From NCBI GenBank assembly GCA_008508345.1, contig QNGE01003002.1, forward strand, positions 1 to 64,000: 64,000 nucleotides of DNA, written 5' to 3'. Below the pieces are notes generated by a model. It did not search any database, had not been told where the DNA came from, and was given only the letters and a program-made list of their open reading frames with translations. Numbering within the stretch: position 1 is the stretch's first letter; each line of letters begins with the position of its first letter. The DNA comes from Paragonimus westermani. Lineage: Eukaryota > Platyhelminthes > Trematoda > Plagiorchiida > Troglotrematidae. Positions 39,160-52,552 of this stretch are shown one piece after another. The translations under genes were made by a program, and so were the position numbers.

Positions 39160-40612
39160 TTAAAACAATTTTTAAAAAACTTAGTGGTTTCCTGTTTCAT
39201 GCACACTGCTGACCAGCGTTGGCCGTATTACGCCACCAAAAAGGTGTGTTCGATTTAATGGAGCGACCTACGCTTCGAGAGTGGCTTAAACGCGGGCCTG
39301 TTCCGACCAAGTATGTGAACATACTGTCGACGCTTTATCCACATACTTCAGTTCAGGTTAGGGTTCACGGTGAACTGACTGACAGTTTCAGCACCATGAG
39401 CTGCGCACGTCAAGGATGCTCCCTTTCAAAGTTTTCATTTAGTTTTATCACAGACGAAATAATGAAGGAATGTTCCCGGCAATTACAAGATTCTGATGTG
39501 AAACTCCTACCTGTCGGGAGACTGAATGATCGTGATTATGCTGTTTGACACCTTCCACGTAGCAGGAACAATGCTAGACTATTTTGCGTTCCGCTAAGTC
39601 CTTCAGAATGCGCTTCACAGCCTCGAAGTGCAAAGTGTTTTTGCAAGATGGCTGTGTTTAGGTAGTTTTAGTGTTAGGTAATGAAGTTGTGAAAGTTGTT
39701 GGCTGGTTGGTGAGGAGCTGTATCAGTGGTGGCGGAGATGCAGGGAATGGAATAGAAGCGCCTATCCTTGAAGCTTGGACAGTATTCGTCGATGACAGAA
39801 AGACATCTTGCAGATGCACAATGGTCAGGTAAATGAGGCAGCTGTGTGTACTGTTAATTTACGGCGGCGAAACTTGGTCCCTCGAGTTAAAAAAAGCAGA
39901 CCGTCTCTGAGAGTTGGACCACCGATGTCTGCGTTCAATACCTGGAATCAGGTGGCATCAAAGAAGTAGCAACGTAGGGGTTTGAAGGCGGACATTCGGT
40001 TATGGTTGTCAAACGAGTTCTTTTATTCAGTCCTTACATTTGCACAAACTTACGTGGCTATACTATATGCTAAGGATGTCGGCTAGTTGTTTGTCACACC
40101 GAGCACTCTCTTCTGAAGCGGTGGTCGACTGCCATAACGTAGGGAGGGGATAGACTGTGACTTATAAAGAAATGAAGCCGTTCACCGGGAAGGTGGCCAC
40201 CATTGGTCGGGTTCGCCTCCTGGGCTGGAGCTCCCTCGACTCACAGAGTTGATGGCTGAAGATGCTAGATGAGATGATGACTATCTGGGTTCATAGGCGT
40301 AACAGTTGTTGTTGGTTGACTGAGTTACCTTGGAGGTGACTGCACTTGGTAACGTGGGGCAATAAAGACCGTAAGGAAGCTGTCTTGGTGATGACGACTT
40401 AGCTGCACCCATAGCTTTGGTGTTTGATTGCAACTTGATGGGGAATGTTCGAATATAGTCGTAACTATCTTTCCTAGTCAGGTTCCTTCCCTCCTGGTTC
40501 TGTTTCTTTCTACTACCCGATCAGAAGTGCTTATTTTCTTCATGGTTTTATAGCAGTTAAGCATCAATGAGAATCACTGAAACACTGCTGCCTACGATGA
40601 TGATGATGATAA
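39160..40612 (+). pseudogene. Decayed RTE-like LINE: RT end, C-terminal region and GAT-repeat tail
   Basis: The first open part, 39219-39548, reads RT palm and fingers: LYPHTSVQVRVHGELTD, then ARQGCSLSKFSFSFITDEI, matching the non-LTR RT motif RQGCPLSPFLFNF..D. It ends at GRLNDRDYAV with a stop where YADD is expected, so the catalytic centre is lost. In shifted frames the same protein continues: RFTASKCKVFLQDG (about 39612-39653), SCISGGGDAGNGIE (39717-39758), LLIYGGETWSLELKKADRL and ELDHRCLRSIPGIRWHQR (about 39853-39960). These are the usual C-terminal landmarks of trematode and other RTE/CR1-like LINEs (SKCKVLLQDW, LGSCIS, LYGSETWPL, DHRCLRSI). The 3' end is a (GAT)5 tract at 40596-40610, as RTE-type elements often have. 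It is 5'-truncated and inactive. Confidence 0.8.
40596..40610 (+). repeat. (GAT)5 tail of the LINE
   Basis: Five GAT units followed by AATTTC. Its position about 600 bp after the last recognisable LINE coding motif fits the short simple-repeat 3' terminus of RTE-class retrotransposons. Confidence 0.7.
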
Positions 40613-42664
40613 TTTCAACTTGATCTGCAGTCATATTTTTGGACGCACCAATTGAAGTTAACGATAAAGTAACAGCTCAAAATCTCCGGATCTTCAAGCA
40701 GACGAAAACTTGATAAATAAACCGTCAGATTTGTTCCTGTCTCCGATTTGATTCCAGAGGAAACGTAGATGTTTTACATCGATACAACAGTCAACACTGC
40801 TGCCTGAGGAGAACATGGGTGTGAGTCCAAACTCCAGTAGCTGTGCTGCTGATTAACTGGCAAAACAGTGAATCTCGCTGTTGAAATTCATTTCTAAAGA
40901 GACCGAATGAAATTTCTTGAAAGCGGAACTTGCCGTCAAATATGAATTGTGTCCATGTAAACGCTCATGAAAACCGAAATCACTGTCTGCTTCTTTAAGA
41001 AGCAGAGAAACCTGAGTGACATCCGAAAAGACTGAGAAAAGTTTTTGAAAAAGCAGAGTATATTTCTACAACGTTCAGCAGACTGAAACAAATAAGAAAT
41101 GTCCAAAATGGCAAGTTATTTTTAAAATGGCTTTCTGTCGCAAGGCTGGAATATCCAGATTTCCCCAGCAGTGAATTACAGCTCAAATTCAGAGGGCCGA
41201 ATTTATAGGCATCTCTGTGAAACGAATCAATTTGGAAAAATCTGTATAATTTCCTCAGCTCGCTAGAAGACTTGTCAGAAGTTAATATTTGGGAGACTGT
41301 TAAAACAATACGACTGAGTCTTTAATAAGTTTACCTATCACCGAAAAGGTGTCTTTGTTAAGATAGGTTTATGTATTCATTTAGCAAAGATAATTCTTAG
41401 TGGACATGAATACGGTTTTCAACATCAGAAACAAAAATGTTTCCAATACTAGGAACGTTTGCGTTGAGAGAACTGCTAGACGTTTAAAAACAGTCTTTAT
41501 TTACTTCCTTATAGCTGATTAGAGGTTCTTCAAAGAAGGATGTTCTAACCAACATTTCTGGAAGGTTCCACTGGGGTGCAATAGTTTAAAGGCGTCGAAA
41601 GTTTGCAGCCTGTCGCGTAAATTGGAAACTACTGATGATAAGCATCAAACCTGCAAAATTGTCCGTTTCCTTCATCGATATTCCACATTCCCTTGAAATT
41701 CCGATATCGAGAGTAATGGAAGTGTACTACTCAATATAACGTCTAAACATAAGTCACCAGATGCAGATACCGTCTGCCGTTTCGGGAGTGTAAAAGTCAG
41801 GTACAATCAAACGGTAGGGATGTAATATAGAGGAAAAAACGAGTATGAAGTAGAACAGCAATTGAAAGCAGGCAATCAAGAATGTTCGATGAGATAATGG
41901 ACTGTACAATACCAACATCCAAGCTTGAGCAGGCTGAAGATCGACCATTCAACCAGGTGCATCACTTGACCCAACGCAAACAGACAAGTGAGTTCAACGT
42001 TTCGGGCATACTGGTGTGTCACTTATGGCAAATCATGCAATTGCGCCAGCCCCACAAACACGCACGTGTTGCTCATGTGCACATTCTTAATAGACCTTTA
42101 TGTCATTACTACAGAATTAATACAGAAAGCACATTGCATGCTACATGTTACTTGTGTGAAACAACAGGTAACTTATCACCCACTGAATTATTTCAACTTA
42201 ATTACCCTTGCCTGAGGCAGTGCTTTCGAGAACACCGATGATAAAATATCTTAGACACATTTTGGGTTCTGAGTAGTCGAATGAACCTTATTGAAAAGCA
42301 CAGAGATCATTAAAGTTACGAAAATATGTTTGAACGGACAATACTTCTTATACAATGTACAGCAGAGGTTCCTTGATACACAACAGCAACAGCAGCATTC
42401 AATTAAACTGTCTTGAACGCACGTGCATAAATGTACTTATGATGTGAACTAAGAACGCGGGTGCAGTAACACTTGTTTATCCGGAAAATCAACACGACTT
42501 ATCGGCTTCAACTCAACAAACACACTTATGTATAGAAAACACCAAGCCCTGGATGTCACAGTTGCAACGGCCGCTGAGGTCCATATGTATAGAGGATCAT
42601 TCTGTGTCAATCTGCACTTCAGTGTTTTTGTATTTATCCCAGGACACATCACTATTCAGATGCA
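40613..42664. other. Non-coding, nothing recognised
   Basis: The longest frame is 41882-42241 (+, 119 codons), rich in His, Gln and Leu, overlapped by another + frame and a - frame. No domain seen. Confidence 0.4.
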
Positions 42665-42749
42665 TGCTGGTGCCTCCCTACTGAGTAGTAGCGTGAGTAG
42701 TATAGTGCGATCTCTCGCCCTCAATACACTATCATTGGAAACAGATCAG
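42665..42749 (+). repeat. Dispersed repeat, copy 1 (pair with 63742-63822)
   Basis: The two segments share the order CTACYGAGTAGTA, then TGAGTAGTATRGTGCGA, then CTACACTAT-like blocks, in the same orientation, with clear but moderate divergence. Upstream and downstream sequence is not obviously shared. This marks a repeat family of unknown type. Confidence 0.55.
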
Positions 42750-45700
42750 TGTGCAATCTCACAGCCTCATATTCCTCCATTCAGCTCGTAATAAGACTCA
42801 GAACCTTACAGTGAACAGTGAACTGACATACACGCTGACTTTTTCAAGGATCTGAGAATGCATATTTTAGGAAGGTGTATGTAGCCGCAAAGGCAAAGAT
42901 GTGCGGGGACAGTGATTCCCAGTCATTTCAGATCAAGTGGACCGATATGTGATTAGGAATTTTGAATGGATGTGTAACCAGAATATTGGATTGCTATTGG
43001 ATTGCTATGAATTCCGAAACTAACCAGCCTACCTATAGACAGGAAACATCTTGTCGTCATTGTTTAATCTACGAATTTTGTCGCAGACATAGAAAACCTG
43101 TTACAACGACCAGAATATTGAGAGAAGAATTTTGGAAAATATTTACACAACCGATCATAGGTGTAGAGTATGTAACTGACAATGAGGTTTCTGACATAAT
43201 GATCTCATCTTGAATTGAAACGACTCATACTTTAGATAGATTTAGCACATTGTTAGACCTCTCCTGTTCACCGTCTCAGAACTTTCTCCAGTATTGAGGA
43301 GGTCAGATGTTTGAAGCAAGCAGAAATGAATTAATTGTCTGGACATTCTCAATAAAAATGGTCTGGTTACAGTTAAAATTCTGTCTCATTGCTTATCATT
43401 CTGAAGTCATTCATGTATGCATTTTAATCTCTGTTTTCAAATTAAAACTGTGGATGAACATAAGCAAAATTCTTTTAATCCGAATTTCACACAACCCGTT
43501 GGCGTTCTGCCTCACTGCACAAAAACTCGGATTAGACGGATTTCATTTTGCTGTCACCTCAGTTCCTAGAATCCTAGTGAGTTGATGAACGGAAAAGTGC
43601 ATTACTAAAATGTGAACATCCTCCGAAAGAAATGTAAGCCAAGGGGGTATGACGGATGTAACTTGTTGCATGCGTGTATTGTAAACTCGTCTTGATCGTT
43701 GTGGGTGGTCAACATGACTAGCGTAGTGATTTGAGGGTGGGCACTTTTCCAACCATTTCTTTGTTATTTACTTGCCAGGTTTACCCCCCCCCCCGTCAGA
43801 CACGCACTCACCACCGTGTCCATCTGACATAGCGGTCAGTTGTGCTAAACAAAAGAGCGCGTGAAAACGTCGGCGGTGCTGTTGTGTAGAGTTACGTGCT
43901 GGCTACTGACAAGTGTCAACACGAGCATATTGGCAGTTTGTTTCCCAAGATCGCTATTTCACAGAATCAAGTAAACACCACACGGTGCGTTGACAAACTC
44001 GGGTCCGGTTTTATTTGGAAAAACAAACCTTTGTCCCAAATTTACTCGTACAGCCGAATAACTTCCGTTTGTGTATAAAAAATAGAAACTTGTTAGAAAG
44101 CAAATAGATGACATACAAACGCGTTTGGAGCATCTGGGTGAGCATATCATCCACCACAATTGCCGTGGAATTGTAGCGATTGCTATCCGCTTATCCGGGC
44201 CCAAGTAGGACCGTGGTAGCTCTCAGTAGTGACCACAGAATTGGATCGGAGTCGCTCATATGGGTAACTCAGTTTTCTCTATCTGTGCATCGTTGATGAT
44301 TAAGATCAGTGTGTTAGAGGCTAATTAACTGCGAGATCCAGAGTGATCCAGATCTTAACCTTCAGAGCAATTGAGGGCAAACCTCTGGTGATAAACACAG
44401 TCATCCTATCGTCAAAATGACGGGAGTTCCGTAGTAGTGTGAGAAGTAATCTGGATAAGAACCGAAGTTTAGTAAGGGAAACTGGATTAAGACGTTACCA
44501 GGAGTCTTGGACCAGTATTCGTTTCTTTGAACAAATGGTAACAGTTACTCATCCCTTCTAGAAAGACTGTCAGACTTCATCAGATAAAGACAATCGAAAG
44601 GTCTTCAGTGAGACAGGGAATTCGCTATTTCTCTCCGTCGGCTTGTTCGCCATCGAACACCTATTGCATCACTTTGGTTGCCGGCTGAGTAAGCAAGAAC
44701 TCAAACTTGTCCCCGTTAACCCTCTAGAAACACTCAATGTGGTTCTTAGCGGTTAGCCCATTACTTATGTCAATAGAGCAGCAGTGCCATGGTACATTGA
44801 CTTGACGAGGTCACCAAGCTCGAAACAGGCAAAGGCAACCGGATGCAAAGTCCAATCTTCCAAAAAAAGCCAATGTGCACTTCATTCCTTGTCGTTTTCG
44901 TTCGCCGGGTTCTTTTGAGTCCTGTGTTTTATGTAGTGAAAACGTCTTCTCAGCAGAAGATTGCCAGAAGTGCTTTCCAGAAACTCTTCTCCTCCTACCT
45001 AAATTCAACTGAAAATTGCGACAGAAATAATATAAATTAAGTTGTAGTAAACAAACTGTGTTTATTGAATTCCCATTTTTGGCCGGTACACTTATATGTG
45101 TAGAGGTATAGACCAATTTAGTGTGTGTTTTTGTGTCAGACTTTTCCCTAAAGTTCCAGCTTACACTTCGTACGAACGGCAACCTTTTTTATCTATCCTG
45201 AACTACAATCTTTGATGAAATTGGTGAAACTACTGCATCCATAAATGTGTTCACAGTCCCGTTGTTCGTTCAAAGAAGATGTGACATTTGCTGATCCACC
45301 AATTGTTTCTCTAAATTATTCGTTCACAAACTCGCTATAATTCTTGATTAATGAGTCAACTCGTAATGATGAAACCCCATAACTACTGGTTCGCTCGACG
45401 ACCGACTACGTAATTTATGAGAGTGGCTGGAAAAGTCTTTCCTGGTTATAGCCATTTCTGTTTTCTTTCTTCTGTAGAACTATTGTGACAGCTTCCAATT
45501 TCGGGGTCCTTATGAAATTTCACAAAATTTGGAACCATGCTATAGTAGTCAGCACTAGATTGTGTTGATCTAATCGGCCTACTCATAGTTCTGCAATCAT
45601 GAACAGCTGGTTAGCATATAAACGTATTGGAGGTTTCACGGATATGCAATCTGCTGCAATCGCCAAGACGTACATGCAAGCATACAGGGAAACTTCATAC

Positions 45701-48700
45701 TCACCAGTGCTAAAACCATTTTCGGCCAAGGAGACAACGATACGATTTTGGAGGGATAGGAATTGTAACGCAACAACCGTAAGGTGTTATACTGTCCGTC
45801 CAAGTGAGGTGAGGTCCTGAATGACAGCAGGTTTGGAGCATAGGTTGCTTAGTCGCACCTTCTTGTTTCACAACACTGATGTCTGTGCCTCTTTCTGTAT
45901 GTTGCTTCGGTTTACAGAATCTTTTGCATTTCCCAGTATGTGATAATTCTCTCTTTTTCAGTATCACTGTTTATTAACTTTGCATCACATCACGTGGTAC
46001 TGTGTTCTTTACTGAATCCGGTGCCACTGTCCCAAACACCTGCCCCATTTAGAACGTCCGGACATGTAAAGCCTATTTACAAGTACATCGGTGAATTAAA
46101 TCTGGTAAGTGAATAGCTCGGTCCAATCAAAATGACAACGTATTGGGTAGTCTTCTCCGCGCCTGATATAACCATACGGTCAGAAATGAAAACAACATTG
46201 TTTTAACCCTTAATATTCATTTACATTCCTTACAAAACGGTGCTCCACGACTGTGTCGACAAGGGAACAAGCTAGCAAACAAAGACAAATCCAGAGAGTG
46301 CGTTATTATTGATTACTTTTATCGAAACCAATGTTTATGCGAAAAAATGATTAAACATAAGTGGACAGTTTGACAGTTGAAAGGTTGTTTAAGCAAGGAC
46401 TGACAAGGGCAGAAGATGCAAGTCAGAGATAATGGATGTTAACCGGCTGAATTTTTCCTATGTTTTTCGGTGAAAACATTTAGGCTAGAAGTGTCAAAAT
46501 AAGATCAATTGTCTCCGATAAAATTGTTGTTTTCAGAACAGGAAGTGAAAACTGAATTGTAGGCCATGCAACTTTTGAAAGTAGAAGGGCCCGATATGAT
46601 TTCTTAACTGACGATAAGACTCTGTGTACAGACAGTTCGACCGATTCAACCAAGCGCTAAGAAAAGAACGCGCTATTGGAAAATGAATGACTGTACTCAC
46701 AACCTCAGTGCGTGAAACATACGTTTTGCGAAACCTTAACCCTCTCTGTATACTTCCATTCTGCTCTGATTAATATAAATAATTGTTTCAAACGTTGGTT
46801 TGCATGGTTCGTTTATGTTTATTCTGACGCGTTTACCTACTTGACATGCCTATGCTTTCAAATATTGTCGTTTGTATTTCATTTGACCTTCAGATATTAC
46901 ACATGCGAAACCGTTATTCTAAAGCTGATGATGACTGTAGGGGTTAACAGTTTACAAAACAGAACTTTGTAAGACTACGTCAGAAACAGGACGACGGGTA
47001 CACTTTTCTTCGTGGACGATGTTAGTGTTCAGTAAGCCTTTTCTTCGTCTTTCTTATTTTCGGCATGTACTGATGGTTATCCGGTTGAGTTGTCATGATT
47101 ACTAAACCTCACCTCGTAATCGTACAGATATCACAGCTTTCGTATAGCTCTAATATCGGACGAAACATGAACCCTATCGCGGCAGAAAGAAAACGGATGC
47201 ACCGGTTGCATTGCAACCTATGGGCTTGTCGTTTAACTGTATCAGCAGTAAGCGAAAATTACTCAGGTTATTTGCATTGGTCAACTAAAGACAACTAAGT
47301 ATCAGACACACAAATAACTATGCTACTGAGGCTATAACCACCCGATGGGTTGTTGCTGCCACAATCTGTCGAATGAAAAACAAAACACATTTGAAAGGTG
47401 AAGTAAATTTGATTTCAGCAGGTGCTCAAAGTGCCCTCCCTTATTGTGCTCATTTATCATTCTCGGCCAAAATCCGCAGAGCGGAGGTACTGGTTTGGAA
47501 GATCAGGTAGTCAGCGAGCACAATACTACCTAAAAAGATATCTGTTCCACAAATGTCCACATTGCTTCCTACACTGTCAATTTCTCTCATGAACCCGGTG
47601 GGAGAAGACCGCTCCACGGCGCCAGACCCAGTCTTGTCAAACCAGGAAAGCCCTGTCAGTCAAGTGACGTATCGCGTTAGTGTTTCTCTGAGCGGCAAAC
47701 AACGAACATGTCAAATAAACCGCGAGAAAGTTTAATGGCATACATTAAGACATACAGCTGGTGTATTGCCACACTGTGTTGTGTGACTAAGAATTTGTTG
47801 CTAACTGGAAGCATCCACGACTTCTCATGGAGTAGCTGACCATTCACAGCTTCAAACGACTTGGCAGCCAGAAAGGTCATTCGGGCGGTCACTGCTAGCT
47901 CTCATAAGAGTACACGCCTATTGGCTGTACAAGAGGTTGAAGAAACCTCACATCAAGCTTTTTTGGAAAGACTTGGGCCCATACAGTGCGTTCGGTTGTT
48001 AATATCTGACCAACAGCTACACCCATTCGGTTCTCTTCTTCTACGAGGCAATATTTGGCATGAAAGATTTAATCAAAAAAGCTTACTTCTGGCAACCCTT
48101 CACTTCTGACCTCTCAATTTGATCTCAAACCTAAGTTTTGGACTAGAATAGTGGAAATTCGAATAATTAAGCTACTGGACTTCAACGAAAACTTAACAGG
48201 TGAGACTAGCACTCTTTAGAAACTGAATTGCAGCCTACTGCAGAACAGTCTTGTTCATAATCATTACACTGACATGCGGTTCCTGCACCAATTCAACTTG
48301 GAATTCGCAAGTCTGATTCCAACGGGGTGGAACTATTTATGGTGTGCATCTATTTCAATACTACTCTTCAGCAACGACGGATTGGTATCAGGGAAGCGAT
48401 GAACTAGTCAGCAAAGTCATCTGATCCTACATCGGTTGGCTTTCGCCTCTGCCACCATCTCACATATATAGAGTCCATCCTGATACAACAACGATACTGG
48501 ACGAAACAAGGCTGACAAACCTTCGTGAGTGCAGTCAAGTAACTGGAGAATCAGTGAGCCATGGCCCAAACGAATGTTGAAACTTAAGCAGAATAACGTC
48601 GGCTACTTTGACCATTGGCTGTGATACAGCGTTTCCCTTCCTTTTCACCTTCTGGTTACGTTTATCAGACTGAACAGGAAACTAAGCGTCCCGAGCACAG

Positions 48701-51700
48701 ACTTTAGAGCCACTGAGCTCTCTCCAGGTCATTTTTTTTACCTCATCTCTTGGTAGGGATCTTCAGATGGAAATGATCAGACAGTGGTCGCTGATATAAC
48801 GAATGGTGGCTAAAATGGTAGACGATCAAGTGCTATCTGTTTACTGTGTTGCTATTTCAGATCGTAGACAGAGTGTGTCGTTTAGTGTTCGGTTAAATTA
48901 TTTTTCTCAGTTTATCTAAATCTGCGGGCGCCAGCAATAGTGGGATTCCATTTATCCTGTTACTCTGACATATCGGCTCACCCGTTCACTGTCTGAGAAA
49001 CTATTTTTTGTTAAATTCTCGTCGGTGATGGGCTAATAATATCACTCCATTTCTTTTCACAAAAGAATCGTGCAAAAACTGCATTTCAACGATGAAGGCA
49101 AACAGAACGAGTTCTACTCACGGTATTTGACCACCGACGATATTTATTCAGTTCTCTTCTCCAATGACGCCAAATTTTTTTTAGAATAATTAGGTCAAAT
49201 ATTCAAATTTTCCGACCAAGTGGCCACAACGATCACGAGAGTTTGCATCGTTGGATTTTTTCTTCTAAAGCTCTCTCGAACACAGAAGCTGTCTTGATAG
49301 ACCAATGTCATTAGAAGAACTAGTGTTTGACCATTATTCGTTAGTACGGTTCAATAATTGTGGACATACTGTGGAAGATTACGCAGTCATGTCTGAGCTG
49401 GACGCTTCTATGCAGCAGAGCAAGGGTGAATAGTTCGAAAATCTGTCGGGCCCAAGTTTAATGTCTTTTCACATGTGGCGTGTGTATCAAGCAAACAGAA
49501 CAGTAAGCGGCGAGGATAAACCGTGAGGCAACCAAGTGGTTCTCGGCTAATACTTTTACGTTATGCTTGGCTTGCCCAGTTTGGACATTCCAAGGGGTAG
49601 GTCAGACAGCAGTTGCTGGTGCAAAGAATGCTGAATTGTTTCTTGCACCGGTCTTCCAGATTTTTGAGAAGGTTTTCTGGTCAGTTTGTGATTAGTTGCA
49701 TGTAACTGTGATTATTAATTTTCAGTAAACTTCTCCGTATCACATGTGATGCGACTCTTTTTATCCCGTTAAGTTGTTTTTGTTATCAATCTCTTTTCTT
49801 TCTGTAAAACTCCCGTGGAAGACGTTCTAATATTGCCAGACTCTGGTTACCTATATAAGTGAGTACTATCCAAATTTCTAATGGTGTTATCCATTCTCCA
49901 TTTCGTTGCTTCGGTGTTTGCACGGTCGTTCCAGTCAAGAAAGCTGTAATGTGCCGACATTCGATACCCACTATGTCGTTCTGTTCTGCTGACTGATCCG
50001 TTGCACAGGACCGCCAATTGGCGTCATTCGCTTCCCCTGATAAGAAACATCCGGCCGGCTAGGTTGCAGTAAACTGTTGCGTGTCTTGAATGCACACAGA
50101 CACTCTCACTTATGCTTGCCGAGTAACCTCAGTGACAGGGACTTTCAGCACATCTGTTATTAAGTTCATGTAAATATGATACCCCAACACCGGTGAATCC
50201 GGGTTCCAATCTCACATTTTCTTGAATGGGCTAACTGGGTCATTCTGGTGACCTATTTTCTTCAGATGTTTAACAGTCACCGATGACAGTTTCAGCAGCT
50301 GGTTAAATAAGTGCGTCATCCGCTGACTTAGTCATTCGTTGACGTTTTCTACTACCTAGTGAGACAGTTATCTGTGTTCTGCGCATGCAGACTTCGTTAA
50401 AACTACATACGAACTGACACATAAATTGAGAGAGAAAGTTTGTATGAGCTATGTTTGTGGTTACAGAAGGCAGGACCCTTGGTGAGTAAAACTACGTGTA
50501 ACCGTGCGCGCGAAATCGTGCGAGGGAGAGCGTACTGTGATTTGTTCCTGAGGATGTTCGCAAAATGGTCCCATTTGCACTGCTGAAACAGAAATATATT
50601 CTTGTGTTGATCTGTTCGAATTTGTACACTGATCACACTTATCTCACTGGGAGCCTAAAAGACTTTCTCGGGGATAACTATTCGTTATTAAAAATATTCA
50701 CAGTATGTCTTATACATCTTGCAGCTTACCAAAAAGGCACAGACATCAAGCTCTCTAAAGCGGTGGATCAGCTAAAATATATTTACGTATACTCACAGCA
50801 GACTCAAAGGAGACGACCCAGTTGTCATGTTTCAAACACCAGAAGTTACTGGCCTTTAGGGAATCTATGTTGATGTACACTCACCAACAGGCTCCGTGCG
50901 CTCGAAAGTGTTTGAAGCAACACATCAGGTTATCTTAGTAATGAGAGTACAATATCTGGTGCAAATGTCTGCATGCCCATTCACATCTGTCTGCCGTATA
51001 TAATTCAGATGTTTTATGTTTCACACTGACAAAGCAAACGTAATGTTAACCTTTCGCGTTTGACAAAGTTGTTGAAGAGAACTCAGCGTTTCAAAGGCAC
51101 TAAATGTTGGTATAGAAGTAATTACAAAACAAGCTAGGCGAATGCCACTTTAATGTCACAGTGCTAGAAAATAAACAACTCTGTGTGGTGAACAAGAGTA
51201 TCAATGTCTCATGATTAAACGACCAACTTGATTACGGTGAGATTACAATAACTGGAGATTCGCCTCAGTTGTGACCAACTCAAAATAAGTAGGAACGACT
51301 TCGAATGGTTTGTGAATGAACGTGAAATCAGGAGACACTTAGAAGGTGTCAGTTGTTCTAAACCAACTCTCGTTTCACACTAATCAAAGAATTACTGATA
51401 ATCCACAGTTGACTACCTGTCACAACAACTCGCGACACCCTGGTTGTTGGGATGAATATCATGGACAGACGAACTTAGAACGGTCATCGTCAGTCATGGA
51501 AAAGTGAATTTTCGCAAACCGGATGAAAAGATGCACTAGTGAGGCGAAGCGAAAAGAGACCTAATGTTGTCTTGTCTGCCGTTGTCCGCAGGTGGCTCAT
51601 TAGTGATGAGAAGATAAGGTCAGCTTCAACAGCAATTGTTGTGTCGCTCGTCTGGAAGTGAAAAATCGTACAATATTAGGGATTTGCACCCTTAAATCAG

Positions 51701-52095
51701 TTTTCAACGTCTCCCAGACCATTAGTAAATTGGTGTTGGACGGTTCAACAAAACTGGTTCGGTAAATACCGTTGAAGAACTAGAACTATGGTTCACACAA
51801 CAGAACTTCCATTCTACAGTATGGACTGCACAAAACCTCGACTATAGTGACATCTGAGAATTTCGGTTTCGTTATCAAAACATCGGTATACAAATGGATT
51901 AACATGTGTACCAAAATTTGGAAAAATGGATACCATTCAATAGGCATTGAAAACGTTTCCAGATAACGACTGCATCCTAGACATCCGTCACAAAAATGTT
52001 ATCCATGAAATTTTCAAAATAAAACTGCTGCAACCTGCAGTTATGTTGTGTCGTAATTTGCGACTGGAACCGTGGAAAAATTTACCAATCATGAA
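42750..52095. other. Non-coding, no genes recognised
   Basis: About 9.3 kb with frames up to 123 codons (44811-45182, -), none with a recognisable domain. A run of about 11 C lies at 43785-43795. No transposon or RNA gene was identified. Confidence 0.4.
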
Positions 52096-52121
52096 GTGGG
52101 TGATAGATTGTGATAAATATA

Positions 52122-52134
52122 AGGTATGAACAGA
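52122..52134 (+). repeat. 13-bp target-site duplication, left
   Basis: AGGTATGAACAGA, identical to 52353-52365 and flanking the hairpin insertion. The unoccupied repeat copy has it once, at 54250-54262 in reverse complement. Confidence 0.85.
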
Positions 52135-52352
52135 TTTTGGTATTCATATGTTCGCCGAGCTTGGCATTTAGGTTGCAAATGTTTCATCACCAGGCGAGGT
52201 GACATCATCAGTGCTGAAACACTTACGCACTGATGATGTCACCTCGCCTGGTGATGAAACGTTTGCAACCTAAATGCCAAGCTCGGCGAACATATGAATA
52301 CCAAAACCATCAACCCGAGCTACGAACAACACCACCACTGTTCCCAACCATC
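52135..52352 (+). mobile_element. 218-bp hairpin insertion with target-site duplication (PLE- or retrozyme-like)
   Basis: The insertion starts TTTTGGTATTC. It is made of two 80-nt arms (52135-52214 and 52227-52306) that are reverse complements with one mismatch, a 12-nt loop, then a 46-nt tail shared with 505-550. It carries no coding capacity. The 13-bp target-site duplication of variable-length type and the lack of a transposase or poly-A tail point to retrotransposition in trans, such as by a PLE, rather than a cut-and-paste element. The right arm contains a hammerhead-like core (see separate entry). It is known that PLEs and small metazoan 'retrozymes' carry hammerhead ribozymes; assigning this element to them is inference. 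The inverted arm could arise from template switching during reverse transcription. Confidence 0.75.
52227..52272 (+). ncRNA. Hammerhead-ribozyme-like core (probably degenerate)
   Basis: CTGATGA at 52230-52236 and GAAA at 52256-52259 are the two invariant core strings. Between them, GTCACC (52238-52243) pairs with GGTGAT (52250-52255) as stem II with a 6-nt loop. After GAAAC a short GTTT loop and G could form a minimal stem III. Deviations: one extra U at 52237 before stem II, a G-U closing pair, and C at 52266 where the core needs U before the cleavage site. The extra base and the missing U suggest an inactive or relict ribozyme. The perfect inverted arm would compete by folding the whole region into one long hairpin. 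Confidence 0.4.
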
Positions 52353-52365
52353 AGGTATGAACAGA
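52353..52365 (+). repeat. 13-bp target-site duplication, right
   Basis: Second copy of AGGTATGAACAGA, directly after the tail of the hairpin insertion. Confidence 0.85.
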
Positions 52366-52552
52366 GTGATTATGTACCCACAAGGGTGGATCATTCAGTC
52401 AAATTCCGATTGTTTCAGCTGTGGCCCAAATTCGACAGCTCACGGTTTTTGACCGACTGCCATTGAAACGGTGAAGTGGATGAGAGAAGGAGGTTGGGTT
52501 GAAGGTATGGCGTGAATCTACAAAGTGTGCCACATTTGTGGTAGTAATTGTC

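Larger units (their letters stand above)
52096..52552 (+). repeat. Short inverted-pair repeat, copy 1, interrupted by an insertion
   Basis: After removing 231 bp (insertion plus one target-site copy), this is a 226-bp unit matching 54063-54288 in reverse complement at roughly 90%. Both units are 226 bp, and both ends of the homology are sharp. It has no long frame and no RNA promoter that I can see; the family is not recognised. Confidence 0.8.
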
